The notes under the pieces were generated by a model. The model saw only the letters and a program-made list of their open reading frames with translations. It did no database searches and was not told where the DNA came from. This document shows positions 49,900 through 63,805 of a stretch of DNA of 64,000 bases, piece after piece; within the stretch, counting starts at the first letter, position 1, and every line of letters begins with the position of its first letter. The stretch is from assembly GCA_964019695.1 (NCBI GenBank), contig CAXHUL010000257.1, positions 124,001 through 188,000 on the forward strand, given 5' to 3'. This DNA is from Loripinus fragilis. Lineage: Eukaryota > Mollusca > Bivalvia > Lucinida > Lucinidae. The position numbers were made by a program, and so were the translations under genes.

Positions 49900-52800
49900 A
49901 ATTTTCACCATTTGTAGACGGCCTCCCGTACTACAAACTGATGCCCGTGTGGGCATGATGAAAATAGTAGTTCGCGAGACGGAAGCGCGTAAAGCTTCGG
50001 GGCGGCGGACTTCCACACCCCGATAACTCGGTATCGAAACATTGTTGCGGGCGGGTGCGCATGGCAATACCTGCGCCTCTGTTGGCCCTATCCGCGTGCA
50101 AAATCTAAAAGCGATCAGAGCCTTAGAAAGCGCGTACAACCGCTATCCCCATTTGCCTTGGGCCCTATGGGAAAACAGGAAATATCATAATTGCGGTCCG
50201 GGGCGCGCGCGCACAATGATAATTTTCACACCCGAGTAAGCTCTTTTATAGGTCAACATTTTGGAAAAAAAATTGGCTTGCTGCCCACAGCAGGAGCTGA
50301 GAACCATGCATTCGGAGGTTTTCACACCCCACCCACTAATGCCATCAAAGTTTGAGAAAACGCGACCTTCGCGAAAAGCCCCGGAACCTATTGCAAAGTG
50401 ATGAGCAGTGCCCAGGAGCACCTCTCAGTCATTTGCGCAAAATTCCTTCGGCTACAAGTGGCTCAAATAAGGGCGTGAAAATTGTGCTGAAAGCCCTTTC
50501 AGGGGCTATTGCTCGGCACTCGGGGGACGGAAAATTTTACGCAATGCCTCACAATGAAGCTCTGGTCGGGGGCTAACTTCTGGCACCAGTTTCGAGCCCG
50601 TCCGTGAAAGTGACCCGCGCAAGTTTTAGGCCCGGTCGGCTACTGTGGCCTAATGGGGCCTAATGGGAAGATCTTCTAATGCTCATAACTTTTTAATTTC
50701 CCGACGGAACGCTTTGAAATTTTCACCATTTGTAGACGGCCTCCCGTACTACAAACTGATGCCCGTGTGGGCATGATGAAAATAGTAGTTCGCGAGACGG
50801 AAGCGCGTAAAGCTTCGGGGCGGCGGACTTCCACACCCCGATAACTCGGTATCGAAACATTGTTGCGGGCGGGTGCGCATGGCAATACCTGCGCCTCTGT
50901 TGGCCCTATCCGCGTGCAAAATCTAAAAGCGATCAGAGCCTTAGAAAGCGCGTACAACCGCTATCCCCATTTGCCTTGGGCCCTATGGGAAAACAGGAAA
51001 TATCATAATTGCGGTCCGGGGCGCGCGCGCACAATGATAATTTTCACACCCGAGTAAGCTCTTTTATAGGTCAACATTTTGGAAAAAAAATTGGCTTGCT
51101 GCCCACAGCAGGAGCTGAGAACCATGCATTCGGAGGTTTTCACACCCCACCCACTAATGCAATCAAAGTTTGAGAAAACGCGACCTTCGCGAAAAGCCCC
51201 GGAACCTATTGCAAAGTGATGAGCAGTGCCCAGGAGCACCTCTCAGTCATTTGCGCAAAATTCCTTCGGCTACAAGTGGCTCAAATAAGGGCGTGAAAAT
51301 TGTGCCGAAAGCCCTTTCAGGGGCTATTGCTCGGCACTCGGGGGACGGAAAATTTTACGCAATGCCTCACAATGAAGCTCTGGTCGGGGGCTAACTTCTG
51401 GCACCAGTTTCGAGCCCGTCCGTGAAAGTGACCCGCGCAAGTTTTAGGCCCGGTCGGCTACTGTGGCCTAATGGGGCCTAATGGGAAGATCTTCTAATGC
51501 TCATAACTTTTTAATTTCCCGACGGAACGCTTTGAAATTTTCACCATTTGTAGACGGCCTCCCGTACTACAAACTGATGCCCGTGTGGGCATGATGAAAA
51601 TAGTAGTTCGCGAGACGGAAGCGCGTAAAGCTTCGGGGCGGCGGACTTCCACACCCCGATAACTCGGTATCGAAACATTGTTGCGGGCGGGTGCGCATGG
51701 CAATACCTGCGCCTCTGTTGGCCCTATCCGCGTGCAAAATCTAAAAGCGATCAGAGCCTTAGAAAGCGCGTACAACCGCTATCCCCATTTGCCTTGGGCC
51801 CTATGGGAAAACAGGAAATATCATAATTGCGGTCCGGGGCGCACGCGCACAATGATAATTTTCACACCCGAGTAAGCTCTTTTATAGGTCAACATTTTGG
51901 AAAAAAAATTGGCTTGCTGCCCACAGCAGGAGCTGAGAACCATGCATTCGGAGGTTTTCACACCCCACCCACTAATGCCATCAAAGTTTGAGAAAACGCG
52001 ACCTTCGCGAAAAGCCCCGGAACCTATTGCAAAGTGATGAGCAGTGCCCAGGAGCACCTCTCAGTCATTTGCGCAAAATTCCTTCGGCTACAAGTGGCTC
52101 AAATAAGGGCGTGAAAATTGTGCCGAAAGCCCTTTCAGGGGCTATTGCTCGGCACTCGGGGGACGGAAAATTTTACGCAATGCCTCACAATGAAGCTCTG
52201 GTCGGGGGCTAACTTCTGGCACCAGTTTCGAGCCCGTCCGTGAAAGTGACCCGCGCAAGTTTTAGGCCCGGTCGGCTACTGTGGCCTAATGGGGCCTAAT
52301 GGGAAGATCTTCTAATGCTCATAACTTTTTAATTTCCCGACGGAACGCTTTGAAATTTTCACCATTTGTAGACGGCCTCCCGTACTACAAACTGATGCCC
52401 GTGTGGGCATGATGAAAATAGTAGTTCGCGAGACGGAAGCGCGTAAAGCTTCGGGGCGGCGGACTTCCACAACCTGATAACTCGGTATCGAAACATTGTT
52501 GCGGGCGGGTGCGCATGGCAATACCTGCGCCTCTGTTGGCCCTATCCGCGTGCAAAATCTAAAAGCGATCAGAGCCTTAGAAAGCGCGTACAACCGCTAT
52601 CCCCATTTGCCTTGGGCCCTATGGGAAAACAGGAAATATCATAATTGCGGTCCGGGGCGCGCGCGCACAATGATAATTTTCACACCCGAGTAAGCTCTTT
52701 TATAGGTCAACATTTTGGAAAAAAAATTGGCTTGCTGCCCACAGCAGGAGCTGAGAACCATGCATTCGGAGGTTTTCACACCCCACCCACTAATGCCATC

Positions 52801-53171
52801 AAAGTTTGAGAAAACGCGACCTTCGCGAAAAGCCCCGGAACCTATTGCAAAGTGATGAGCAGTGCCCAGGAGCACCTCTCAGTCATTTGCGCAAAATTCC
52901 TTCGGCTACAAGTGGCTCAAATAAGGGCGTGAAAATTGTGCCGAAAGCCCTTTCAGGGGCTATTGCTCGGCACTCGGGGGACGGAAAATTTTACGCAATG
53001 CCTCACAATGAAGCTCTGGTCGGGGGCTAACTTCTGGCACCAGTTTCGAGCCCGTCCGTGAAAGTGACCCGCGCAAGTTTTAGGCCCGGTCGGCTACTGT
53101 GGCCTAATGGGGCCTAATGGGAAGATCTTCTAATGCTCATAACTTTTTAATTTCCCGACGGAACGCTTTGA

Positions 53172-56100
53172 AATTTTCACCATTTGTAGACGGCCTCCCG
53201 TACTACAAACTGATGCCCGTGTGGGCATGATGAAAATAGTAGTTCGCGAGACGGAAGCGCGTAAAGCTTCGGGGCGGCGGACTTCCACACCCCGATAACT
53301 CGGTATCGAAACATTGTTGCGGGCGGGTGCGCATGGCAATACCTGCGCCTCTGTTGGCCCTATCCGCGTGCAAAATCTAAAAGCGATCAGAGCCTTAGAA
53401 AGCGCGTACAACCGCTATCCCCATTTGCCTTGGGCTCTATGGGAAAACAGGAAATATCATAATTGCGGTCCGGGGCGCGCGCGCACAATGATAATTTTCA
53501 CACCCGAGTAAGCTCTTTTATAGGTCAACATTTTGGAAAAAAAATTGGCTTGCTGCCCACAGCAGGAGCTGAGAACCATGCATTCGGAGGTTTTCACACC
53601 CCACCCACTAATGCCATCAAAGTTTGAGAAAACGCGACCTTCGCGAAAAGCCCCGGAACCTATTGCAAAGTGATGAGCAGTGCCCAGGAGCACCTCTCAG
53701 TCATTTGCGCAAAATTCCTTCGGCTACAAGTGGCTCAAATAAGGGCGTGAAAATTGTGCCCAAAGCCCTTTCAGGGGCTATTGCTCGGCACTCGGGGGAC
53801 GGAAAATTTTACGCAATGCCTCACAATGAAGCTCTGGTCGGGGGCTAACTTCTGGCACCAGTTTCGAGCCCGTCCGTGAAAGTGACCCGCGCAAGTTTTA
53901 GGCCCGGTCGGCTACTGTGGCCTAATGGGGCCTAATGGGAAGATCTTCTAATGCTCATAACTTTTTAATTTCCCGACGGAACGCTTTGAAATTTTCACCA
54001 TTTGTAGACGGCCTCCCGTACTACAAACTGATGCCCGTGTGGGCATGATGAAAATAGTAGTTCGCGAGACGGAAGCGCGTAAAGCTTCGGGGCGGCGGAC
54101 TTCCACACCCCGATAACTCGGTATCGAAACATTGTTGCGGGCGGGTGCGCATGGCAATACCTGCGCCTCTGTTGGCCCTATCCGCGTGCAAAATCTAAAA
54201 GCGATCAGAGCCTTAGAAAGCGCGTACAACCGCTATCCCCATTTGCCTTGGGCCCTATGGGAAAACAGGAAATATCATAATTGCGGTCCGGGGCGCGCGC
54301 GCACAATGATAATTTTCACACCCGAGTAAGCTCTTTTATAGGTCAACATTTTGGAAAAAAAATTGGCTTGCTGCCCACAGCAGGAGCTGAGAACCATGCA
54401 TTCGGAGGTTTTCACACCCCACCCACTAATGCCATCAAAGTTTGAGAAAACGCGACCTTCGCGAAAAGCCCCGGAACCTATTGCAAAGTGATGAGCAGTG
54501 CCCAGGAGCACCTCTCAGTCATTTGCGCAAAATTCCTTCGGCTACAAGTGGCTCAAATAAGGGCGTGAAAATTGTGCTGAAAGCCCTTTCAGGGGCTATT
54601 GCTCGGCACTCGGGGGACGGAAAATTTTACGCAATGCCTCACAATGAAGCTCTGGTCGGGGGCTAACTTCTGGCACCAGTTTCGAGCCCGTCCGTGAAAG
54701 TGACCCGCGCAAGTTTTAGGCCCGGTCGGCTACTGTGGCCTAATGGGGCCTAATGGGAAGATCTTCTAATGCTCATAACTTTTTAATTTCCCGACGGAAC
54801 GCTTTGAAATTTTCACCATTTGTAGACGGCCTCCCGTACTACAAACTGATGCCCGTGTGGGCATGATGAAAATAGTAGTTCGCGAGACGGAAGCGCGTAA
54901 AGCTTCGGGGCGGCGGACTTCCACACCCCGATAACTCGGTATCGAAACATTGTTGCGGGCGGGTGCGCATGGCAATACCTGCGCCTCTGTTGGCCCTATC
55001 CGCGTGCAAAATCTAAAAGCGATCAGAGCCTTAGAAAGCGCGTACAACCGCTATCCCCATTTGCCTTGGGCCCTATGGGAAAACAGGAAATATCATAATT
55101 GCGGTCCGGGGCGCGCGCGCACAATGATAATTTTCACACCCGAGTAAGCTCTTTTATAGGTCAACATTTTGGAAAAAAAATTGGCTTGCTGCCCACAGCA
55201 GGAGCTGAGAACCATGCATTCGGAGGTTTTCACACCCCACCCACTAATGCCATCAAAGTTTGAGAAAACGCGACCTTCGCGAAAAGCCCCGGAACCTATT
55301 GCAAAGTGATGAGCAGTGCCCAGGAGCACCTCTCAGTCATTTGCGCAAAATTCCTTCGGCTACAAGTGGCTCAAATAAGGGCGTGAAAATTGTGCCGAAA
55401 GCCCTTTCAGGGGCTATTGCTCGGCACTCGGGGGACGGAAAATTTTACGCAATGCCTCACAATGAAGCTCTGGTCGGGGGCTAACTTCTGGCACCAGTTT
55501 CGAGCCCGTCCGTGAAAGTGACCCGCGCAAGTTTTAGGCCCGGTCGGCTACTGTGGCCTAATGGGGCCTAATGGGAAGATCTTCTAATGCTCATAACTTT
55601 TTAATTTCCCGACGGAACGCTTTGAAATTTTCACCATTTGTAGACGGCCTCCCGTACTACAAACTGATGCCCGTGTGGGCATGATGAAAATAGTAGTTCG
55701 CGAGACGGAAGCGCGTAAAGCTTCGGGGCGGCGGACTTCCACACCCCGATAACTCGGTATCGAAACATTGTTGCGGGCGGGTGCGCATGGCAATACCTGC
55801 GCCTCTGTTGGCCCTATCCGCGTGCAAAATCTAAAAGCGATCAGAGCCTTAGAAAGCGCGTACAACCGCTATCCCCATTTGCCTTGGGCCCTATGGGAAA
55901 ACAGGAAATATCATAATTGCGGTCCGGGGCGCGCGCGCACAATGATAATTTTCACACCCGAGTAAGCTCTTTTATAGGTCAACATTTTGGAAAAAAAATT
56001 GGCTTGCTGCCCACAGCAGGAGCTGAGAACCATGCATTCGGAGGTTTTCACACCCCACCCACTAATGCCATCAAAGTTTGAGAAAACGCGACCTTCGCGA

Positions 56101-59100
56101 AAAGCCCCGGAACCTATTGCAAAGTGATGAGCAGTGCCCAGGAGCACCTCTCAGTCATTTGCGCAAAATTCCTTCGGCTACAAGTGGCTCAAATAAGGGC
56201 GTGAAAATTGTGCTGAAAGCCCTTTCAGGGGCTATTGCTCGGCACTCGGGGGACGGAAAATTTTACGCAATGCCTCACAATGAAGCTCTGGTCGGGGGCT
56301 AACTTCTGGCACCAGTTTCGAGCCCGTCCGTGAAAGTGACCCGCGCAAGTTTTAGGCCCGGTCGGCTACTGTGGCCTAATGGGGCCTAATGGGAAGATCT
56401 TCTAATGCTCATAACTTTTTAATTTCCCGACGGAACGCTTTGAAATTTTCACCATTTGTAGACGGCCTCCCGTACTACAAACTGATGCCCGTGTGGGCAT
56501 GATGAAAATAGTAGTTCGCGAGACGGAAGCGCGTAAAGCTTCGGGGCGGCGGACTTCCACACCCCGATAACTCGGTATCGAAACATTGTTGCGGGCGGGT
56601 GCGCATGGCAATACCTGCGCCTCTGTTGGCCCTATCCGCGTGCAAAATCTAAAAGCGATCAGAGCCTTAGAAAGCGCGTACAACCGCTATCCCCATTTGC
56701 CTTGGGCCCTATGGGAAAACAGGAAATATCATAATTGCGGTCCGGGGCGCGCGCGCACAATGATAATTTTCACACCCGAGTAAGCTCTTTTATAGGTCAA
56801 CATTTTGGAAAAAAAATTGGCTTGCTGCCCACAGCAGGAGCTGAGAACCATGCATTCGGAGGTTTTCACACCCCACCCACTAATGCCATCAAAGTTTGAG
56901 AAAACGCGACCTTCGCGAAAAGCCCCGGAACCTATTGCAAAGTGATGAGCAGTGCCCAGGAGCACCTCTCAGTCATTTGCGCAAAATTCCTTCGGCTACA
57001 AGTGGCTCAAATAAGGGCGTGAAAATTGTGCCGAAAGCCCTTTCAGGGGCTATTGCTCGGCACTCGGGGGACGGAAAATTTTACGCAATGCCTCACAATG
57101 AAGCTCTGGTCGGGGGCTAACTTCTGGCACCAGTTTCGAGCCCGTCCGTGAAAGTGACCCGCGCAAGTTTTAGGCCCGGTCGGCTACTGTGGCCTAATGG
57201 GGCCTAATGGGAAGATCTTCTAATGCTCATAACTTTTTAATTTCCCGACGGAACGCTTTGAAATTTTCACCATTTGTAGACGGCCTCCCGTACTACAAAC
57301 TGATGCCCGTGTGGGCATGATGAAAATAGTAGTTCGCGAGACGGAAGCGCGTAAAGCTTCGGGGCGGCGGACTTCCACACCCCGATAACTCGGTATCGAA
57401 ACATTGTTGCGGGCGGGTGCGCATGGCAATACCTGCGCCTCTGTTGGCCCTATCCGCGTGCAAAATCTAAAAGCGATCAGAGCCTTAGAAAGCGCGTACA
57501 ACCGCTATCCCCATTTGCCTTGGGCCCTATGGGAAAACAGGAAATATCATAATTGCGGTCCGGGGCGCGCGCGCACAATGATAATTTTCACACCCGAGTA
57601 AGCTCTTTTATAGGTCAACATTTTGGAAAAAAAATTGGCTTGCTGCCCACAGCAGGAGCTGAGAACCATGCATTCGGAGGTTTTCACACCCCACCCACTA
57701 ATGCCATCAAAGTTTGAGAAAACGCGACCTTCGCGAAAAGCCCCGGAACCTATTGCAAAGTGATGAGCAGTGCCCAGGAGCACCTCTCAGTCATTTGCGC
57801 AAAATTCCTTCGGCTACAAGTGGCTCAAATAAGGGCGTGAAAATTGTGCTGAAAGCCCTTTCAGGGGCTATTGCTCGGCACTCGGGGGACGGAAAATTTT
57901 ACGCAATGCCTCACAATGAAGCTCTGGTCGGGGGCTAACTTCTGGCACCAGTTTCGAGCCCGTCCGTGAAAGTGACCCGCGCAAGTTTTAGGCCCGGTCG
58001 GCTACTGTGGCCTAATGGGGCCTAATGGGAAGATCTTCTAATGCTCATAACTTTTTAATTTCCCGACGGAACGCTTTGAAATTTTCACCATTTGTAGACG
58101 GCCTCCCGTACTACAAACTGATGCCCGTGTGGGCATGATGAAAATAGTAGTTCGCGAGACGGAAGCGCGTAAAGCTTCGGGGCGGCGGACTTCCACACCC
58201 CGATAACTCGGTATCGAAACATTGTTGCGGGCGGGTGCGCATGGCAATACCTGCGCCTCTGTTGGCCCTATCCGCGTGCAAAATCTAAAAGCGATCAGAG
58301 CCTTAGAAAGCGCGTACAACCGCTATCCCCATTTGCCTTGGGCCCTATGGGAAAACAGGAAATATCATAATTGCGGTCCGGGGCGCGCGCGCACAATGAT
58401 AATTTTCACACCCGAGTAAGCTCTTTTATAGGTCAACATTTTGGAAAAAAAATTGGCTTGCTGCCCACAGCAGGAGCTGAGAACCATGCATTCGGAGGTT
58501 TTCACACCCCACCCACTAATGCCATCAAAGTTTGAGAAAACGCGACCTTCGCGAAAAGCCCCGGAACCTATTGCAAAGTGATGAGCAGTGCCCAGGAGCA
58601 CCTCTCAGTCATTTGCGCAAAATTCCTTCGGCTACAAGTGGCTCAAATAAGGGCGTGAAAATTGTGCCGAAAGCCCTTTCAGGGGCTATTGCTCGGCACT
58701 CGGGGGACGGAAAATTTTACGCAATGCCTCACAATGAAGCTCTGGTCGGGGGCTAACTTCTGGCACCAGTTTCGAGCCCGTCCGTGAAAGTGACCCGCGC
58801 AAGTTTTAGGCCCGGTCGGCTACTGTGGCCTAATGGGGCCTAATGGGAAGATCTTCTAATGCTCATAACTTTTTAATTTCCCGACGGAACGCTTTGAAAT
58901 TTTCACCATTTGTAGACGGCCTCCCGTACTACAAACTGATGCCCGTGTGGGCATGATGAAAATAGTAGTTCGCGAGACGGAAGCGCGTAAAGCTTCGGGG
59001 CGGCGGACTTCCACACCCCGATAACTCGGTATCGAAACATTGTTGCGGGCGGGTGCGCATGGCAATACCTGCGCCTCTGTTGGCCCTATCCGCGTGCAAA

Positions 59101-59715
59101 ATCTAAAAGCGATCAGAGCCTTAGAAAGCGCGTACAACCGCTATCCCCATTTGCCTTGGGCCCTATGGGAAAACAGGAAATATCATAATTGCGGTCCGGG
59201 GCGCGCGCGCACAATGATAATTTTCACACCCGAGTAAGCTCTTTTATAGGTCAACATTTTGGAAAAAAAATTGGCTTGCTGCCCACAGCAGGAGCTGAGA
59301 ACCATGCATTCGGAGGTTTTCACACCCCACCCACTAATGCCATCAAAGTTTGAGAAAACGCGACCTTCGCGAAAAGCCCCGGAACCTATTGCAAAGTGAT
59401 GAGCAGTGCCCAGGAGCACCTCTCAGTCATTTGCGCAAAATTCCTTCGGCTACAAGTGGCTCAAATAAGGGCGTGAAAATTGTGCCCAAAGCCCTTTCAG
59501 GGGCTATTGCTCGGCACACGGGGGACGGAAAATTTTACGCAATGCCTCACAATGAAGCTCTGGTCGGGGGCTAACTTCTGGCACCAGTTTCGAGCCCGTC
59601 CGTGAAAGTGACCCGCGCAAGTTTTAGGCCCGGTCGGCTACTGTGGCCTAATGGGGCCTAATGGGAAGATCTTCTAATGCTCATAACTTTTTAATTTCCC
59701 GACGGAACGCTTTGA
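53172..59715. repeat. Segment with 2-unit alternation at the hairpin arm (units 66-73)
   Basis: Units 67, 69 and 71 carry T at offset 589 (54578, 56214 and 57850), alternating with unmodified units 68, 70 and 72; the spacing is 1636 bp. The segment is bracketed by units 66 and 73, which carry C at the neighbouring offset 590 (53761 and 59487, 5726 bp apart). The same T also occurs in unit 62 (50488). The pattern is what a dimer amplified three times would leave. All changes fall in the 5' arm of the 36-bp hairpin. Confidence 0.75.
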
Positions 59716-60533
59716 AATTTTCACCATTTGTAGACGGCCTCCCGTACTACAAACTGATGCCCGTGTGGGCATGATGAAAATAGTAGTTCGCGAGACGGAA
59801 GCGCGTAAAGCTTCGGGGCGGCGGACTTCCACACCCCGATAACTCGGTATCGAAACATTGTTGCGGGCGGGTGCGCATGGCAATACCTGCGCCTCTGTTG
59901 GCCCTATCCGCGTGCAAAATCTTAAAGCGATCAGAGCCTTAGAAAGCGCGTACAACCGCTATCCCCATTTGCCTTGGGCCCTATGGGAAAACAGGAAATA
60001 TCATAATTGCGGTCCGGGGCGCGCGCGCACAATGATAATTTTCACACCCGAGTAAGCTCTTTTATAGGTCAACATTTTGGAAAAAAAATTGGCTTGCTGC
60101 CCACAGCAGGAGCTGAGAACCATGCATTCGGAGGTTTTCACACCCCACCCACTAATGCCATCAAAGTTTGAGAAAACGCGACCTTCGCGAAAAGCCCCGG
60201 AACCTATTGCAAAGTGATGAGCAGTGCCCAGGAGCACCTCTCAGTCATTTGCGCAAAATTCCTTCGGCTACAAGTGGCTCAAATAAGGGCGTGAAAATTG
60301 TGCCGAAAGCCCTTTCAGGGGCTATTGCTCGGCACTCGGGGGACGGAAAATTTTACGCAATGCCTCACAATGAAGCTCTGGTCGGGGGCTAACTTCTGGC
60401 ACCAGTTTCGAGCCCGTCCGTGAAAGTGACCCGCGCAAGTTTTAGGCCCGGTCGGCTACTGTGGCCTAATGGGGCCTAATGGGAAGATCTTCTAATGCTC
60501 ATAACTTTTTAATTTCCCGACGGAACGCTTTGA

Positions 60534-62987
60534 AATTTTCACCATTTGTAGACGGCCTCCCGTACTACAAACTGATGCCCGTGTGGGCATGATGAAAATA
60601 GTAGTTCGCGAGACGGAAGCGCATAAAGCTTCGGGGCGGCGGACTTCCACACCCCGATAACTCGGTATCGAAACATTGTTGCGGGCGGGTGCGCATGGCA
60701 ATACCTGCGCCTCTGTTGGCCCTATCCGCGTGCAAAATCTAAAAGCGATCAGAGCCTTAGAAAGCGCGTACAACCGCTATCCCCATTTGCCTTGGGCCCT
60801 ATGGGAAAACAGGAAATATCATAATTGCGGTCCGGGGCGCGCGCGCACAATGATAATTTTCACACCCGAGTAAGCTCTTTTATAGGTCAACATTTTGGAA
60901 AAAAAATTGGCTTGCTGCCCACAGCAGGAGCTGAGAACCATGCATTCGGAGGTTTTCACACCCCACCCACTAATGCCATCAAAGTTTGAGAAAACGCGAC
61001 CTTCGCGAAAAGCCCCGGAACCTATTGCAAAGTGATGAGCAGTGCCCAGGAGCACCTCTCAGTCATTTGCGCAAAATTCCTTCGGCTACAAGTGGCTCAA
61101 ATAAGGGCGTGAAAATTGTGCCGAAAGCCCTTTCAGGGGCTATTGCTCGGCACTCGGGGGACGGAAAATTTTACGCAATGCCTCACAATGAAGCTCTGGT
61201 CGGGGGCTAACCTCTGGCACCAGTTTCGAGCCCGTCCGTGAAAGTGACCCGCGCAAGTTTTAGGCCCGGTCGGCTACTGTGGCCTAATGGGGCCTAATGG
61301 GAAGATCTTCTAATGCTCATAACTTTTTAATTTCCCGACGGAACGCTTTGAAATTTTCACCATTTGTAGACGGCCTCCCGTACTACAAACTGATGCCCGT
61401 GTGGGCATGATGAAAATAGTAGTTCGCGAGACGGAAGCGCGTAAAGCTTCGGGGCGGCGGACTTCCACACCCCGATAACTCGGTATCGAAACATTGTTGC
61501 GGGCGGGTGCGCATGGCAATACCTGCGCCTTTGTTGGCCCTATCCGCGTGCAAAATCTAAAAGCGATCAGAGCCTTAGAAAGCGCGTACAACCGCTATCC
61601 CCATTTGCCTTGGGCCCTATGGGAAAACAGGAAATATCATAATTGCGGTCCGGGGGTCGCGTGCACAATGATAATTTTCACACCCGAGTAAGCTCTTTTA
61701 TAGGTCAACATTTTGGAAAAAAAATTGGCTTGCTGCCCACAGCAGGAGCTGAGAACCATGCATTCGGAGGTTTTCACACCCCACCCACTAATGCCATCAA
61801 AGTTTGAGAAAACGCGACCTTCGCGAAAAGCCCCGGAACCTATTGCAAAGTGATGAGCAGTGCCCAGGAGCACCTCTCAGTCATTTGCGCAAAATTCCTT
61901 CGGCTACAAGTGGCTCAAATAAGGGCGTGAAAATTGTGCCGAAAGCCCTTTCAGGGGCTATTGCTCGGCACTCGGGGGACGGAAAATTTTACGCAATGCC
62001 TCACAATGAAGCTCTGGTCGGGGGCTAACTTCTGGCACCAGTTTCGAGCCCGTCCGTGAAAGTGACCCGCGCAAGTTTTAGGCCCGGTCGGCTACTGTGG
62101 CCTAATGGGGCCTAATGGGAAGATCTTCTAATGCTCATAACTTTTTAATTTCCCGACGGAACGCTTTGAAATTTTCACCATTTGTAGACGGCCTCCCGTA
62201 CTACAAACTGATGCCCGTGTGGGCATGATGAAAATAGTAGTTCGCGAGACGGAAGCGCGTAAAGCTTCGGGGCGGCGGACTTCCACACCCCGATAACTCG
62301 GTATCGAAACATTGTTGCGGGCGGGTGCGCATGGCAATACCTGCGCCTCTGTTGGCCCTATCCGCGTGCAAAATCTAAAAGCGATCAGAGCCTTAGAAAG
62401 CGCGTACAACCGCTATCCCCATTTGCCTTGGGCCCTATGGGAAAACAGGAAATATCATAATTGCGGTCCGGGGCGCGCGCGCACAATGATAATTTTCACA
62501 CCCGAGTAAGCTCTTTTATAGGTCAACATTTTGGAAAAAAAATTGGCTTGCTGCCCACAGCAGGAGCTGAGAACCATGCATTCGGAGGTTTTCACACCCC
62601 ACCCACTAATGCCATCAAAGTTTGAGAAAACGCGACCTTCGCGAAAAGCCCCGGAACCTATTGCAAAGTGATGAGCAGTGCCCAGGAGCACCTCTCAGTC
62701 ATTTGCGCAAAATTCCTTCGGCTACAAGTGGCTCAAATAAGGGCGTGAAAATTGTGCCGAAAGCCCTTTCAGGGGCTATTGCTCGGCACTCGGGGGACGG
62801 AAAATTTTATGCAATGCCTCACAATGAAGCTCTGGTCGGGGGCTAACCTCTGGCACCAGTTTCGAGCCCGTCCGTGAAAGTGACCCGCGCAAGTTTTAGG
62901 CCCGGTCGGCTACTGTGGCCTAATGGGGCCTAATGGGAAGATCTTCTAATGCTCATAACTTTTTAATTTCCCGACGGAACGCTTTGA
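60534..62987. repeat. Second short 2-unit alternation (units 75-77)
   Basis: Units 75 and 77 share T to C at offset 679 (61212 and 62848, 1636 bp apart), while unit 76 between them has the usual T. This repeats the dimer spacing seen in units 67-71, but rests on a single variant. Unit 76 instead has a private cluster of changes in its GC tract. Confidence 0.5.
61651..61664. other. Clustered substitutions in the GC tract of unit 76
   Basis: The tract is altered at 61656 (C to G), 61657 (G to T) and 61662 (C to T) with no net length change, which shortens the purine-pyrimidine alternation. An equal-length insertion and deletion would give the same string. Unit 76 also has T at 61531. Three changes in seven bases against a background of about one per 818 suggest one complex event or a local base-calling problem. 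Confidence 0.7.
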
Positions 62988-63805
62988 AATTTTCACCATT
63001 TGTAGACGGCCTCCCGTACTACAAACTGATGCCCGTGTGGGCATGATGAAAATAGTAGTTCGCGAGACGGAAGCGCGTAAAGCTTCGGGGCGGCGGACTT
63101 CCACACCCCGATAACTCGGTATCGAAACATTGTTGCGGGCGGGTGCGCATGGCAATACCTGCGCCTCTGTTGGCCCTATCCGCGTGCAAAATCTAAAAGC
63201 GATCAGAGCCTTAGAAAGCGCGTACAACCGCTATCCCCATTTGCCTTGGGCCCTATGGGAAAACAGGAAATATCATAATTGCGGTCCGGGGCGCGCGCGC
63301 ACAATGATAATTTTCACACCCGAGTAAGCTCTTTTATAGGTCAACATTTTGGAAAAAAAATTGGCTTGCTGCCCACAGCAGGAGCTGAGAACCATGCATT
63401 CGGAGGTTTTCACACCCCACCCACTAATGCCATCAAAGTTTGAGAAAACGCGACCTTCGCGAAAAGCCCCGGAACCTATTGCAAAGTGATGAGCAGTGCC
63501 CAGGAGCACCTCTCAGTCATTTGCGCAAAATTCCTTCGGCTACAAGTGGCTCAAATAAGGGCGTGAAAATTGTGCCGAAAGCCCTTTCAGGGGCTATTGC
63601 TCGGCACTCGGGGGACGGAAAATTTTACGCAATGCCTCACAATGAAGCTCTGGTCGGGGGCTAACTTCTGGCACCAGTTTCGAGCCCGTCCGTGAAAGTG
63701 ACCCGCGCAAGTTTTAGGCCCGGTCGGCTACTGTGGCCTAATGGGGCCTAATGGGAAGATCTTCTAATGCTCATAACTTTTTAATTTCCCGACGGAACGC
63801 TTTGA

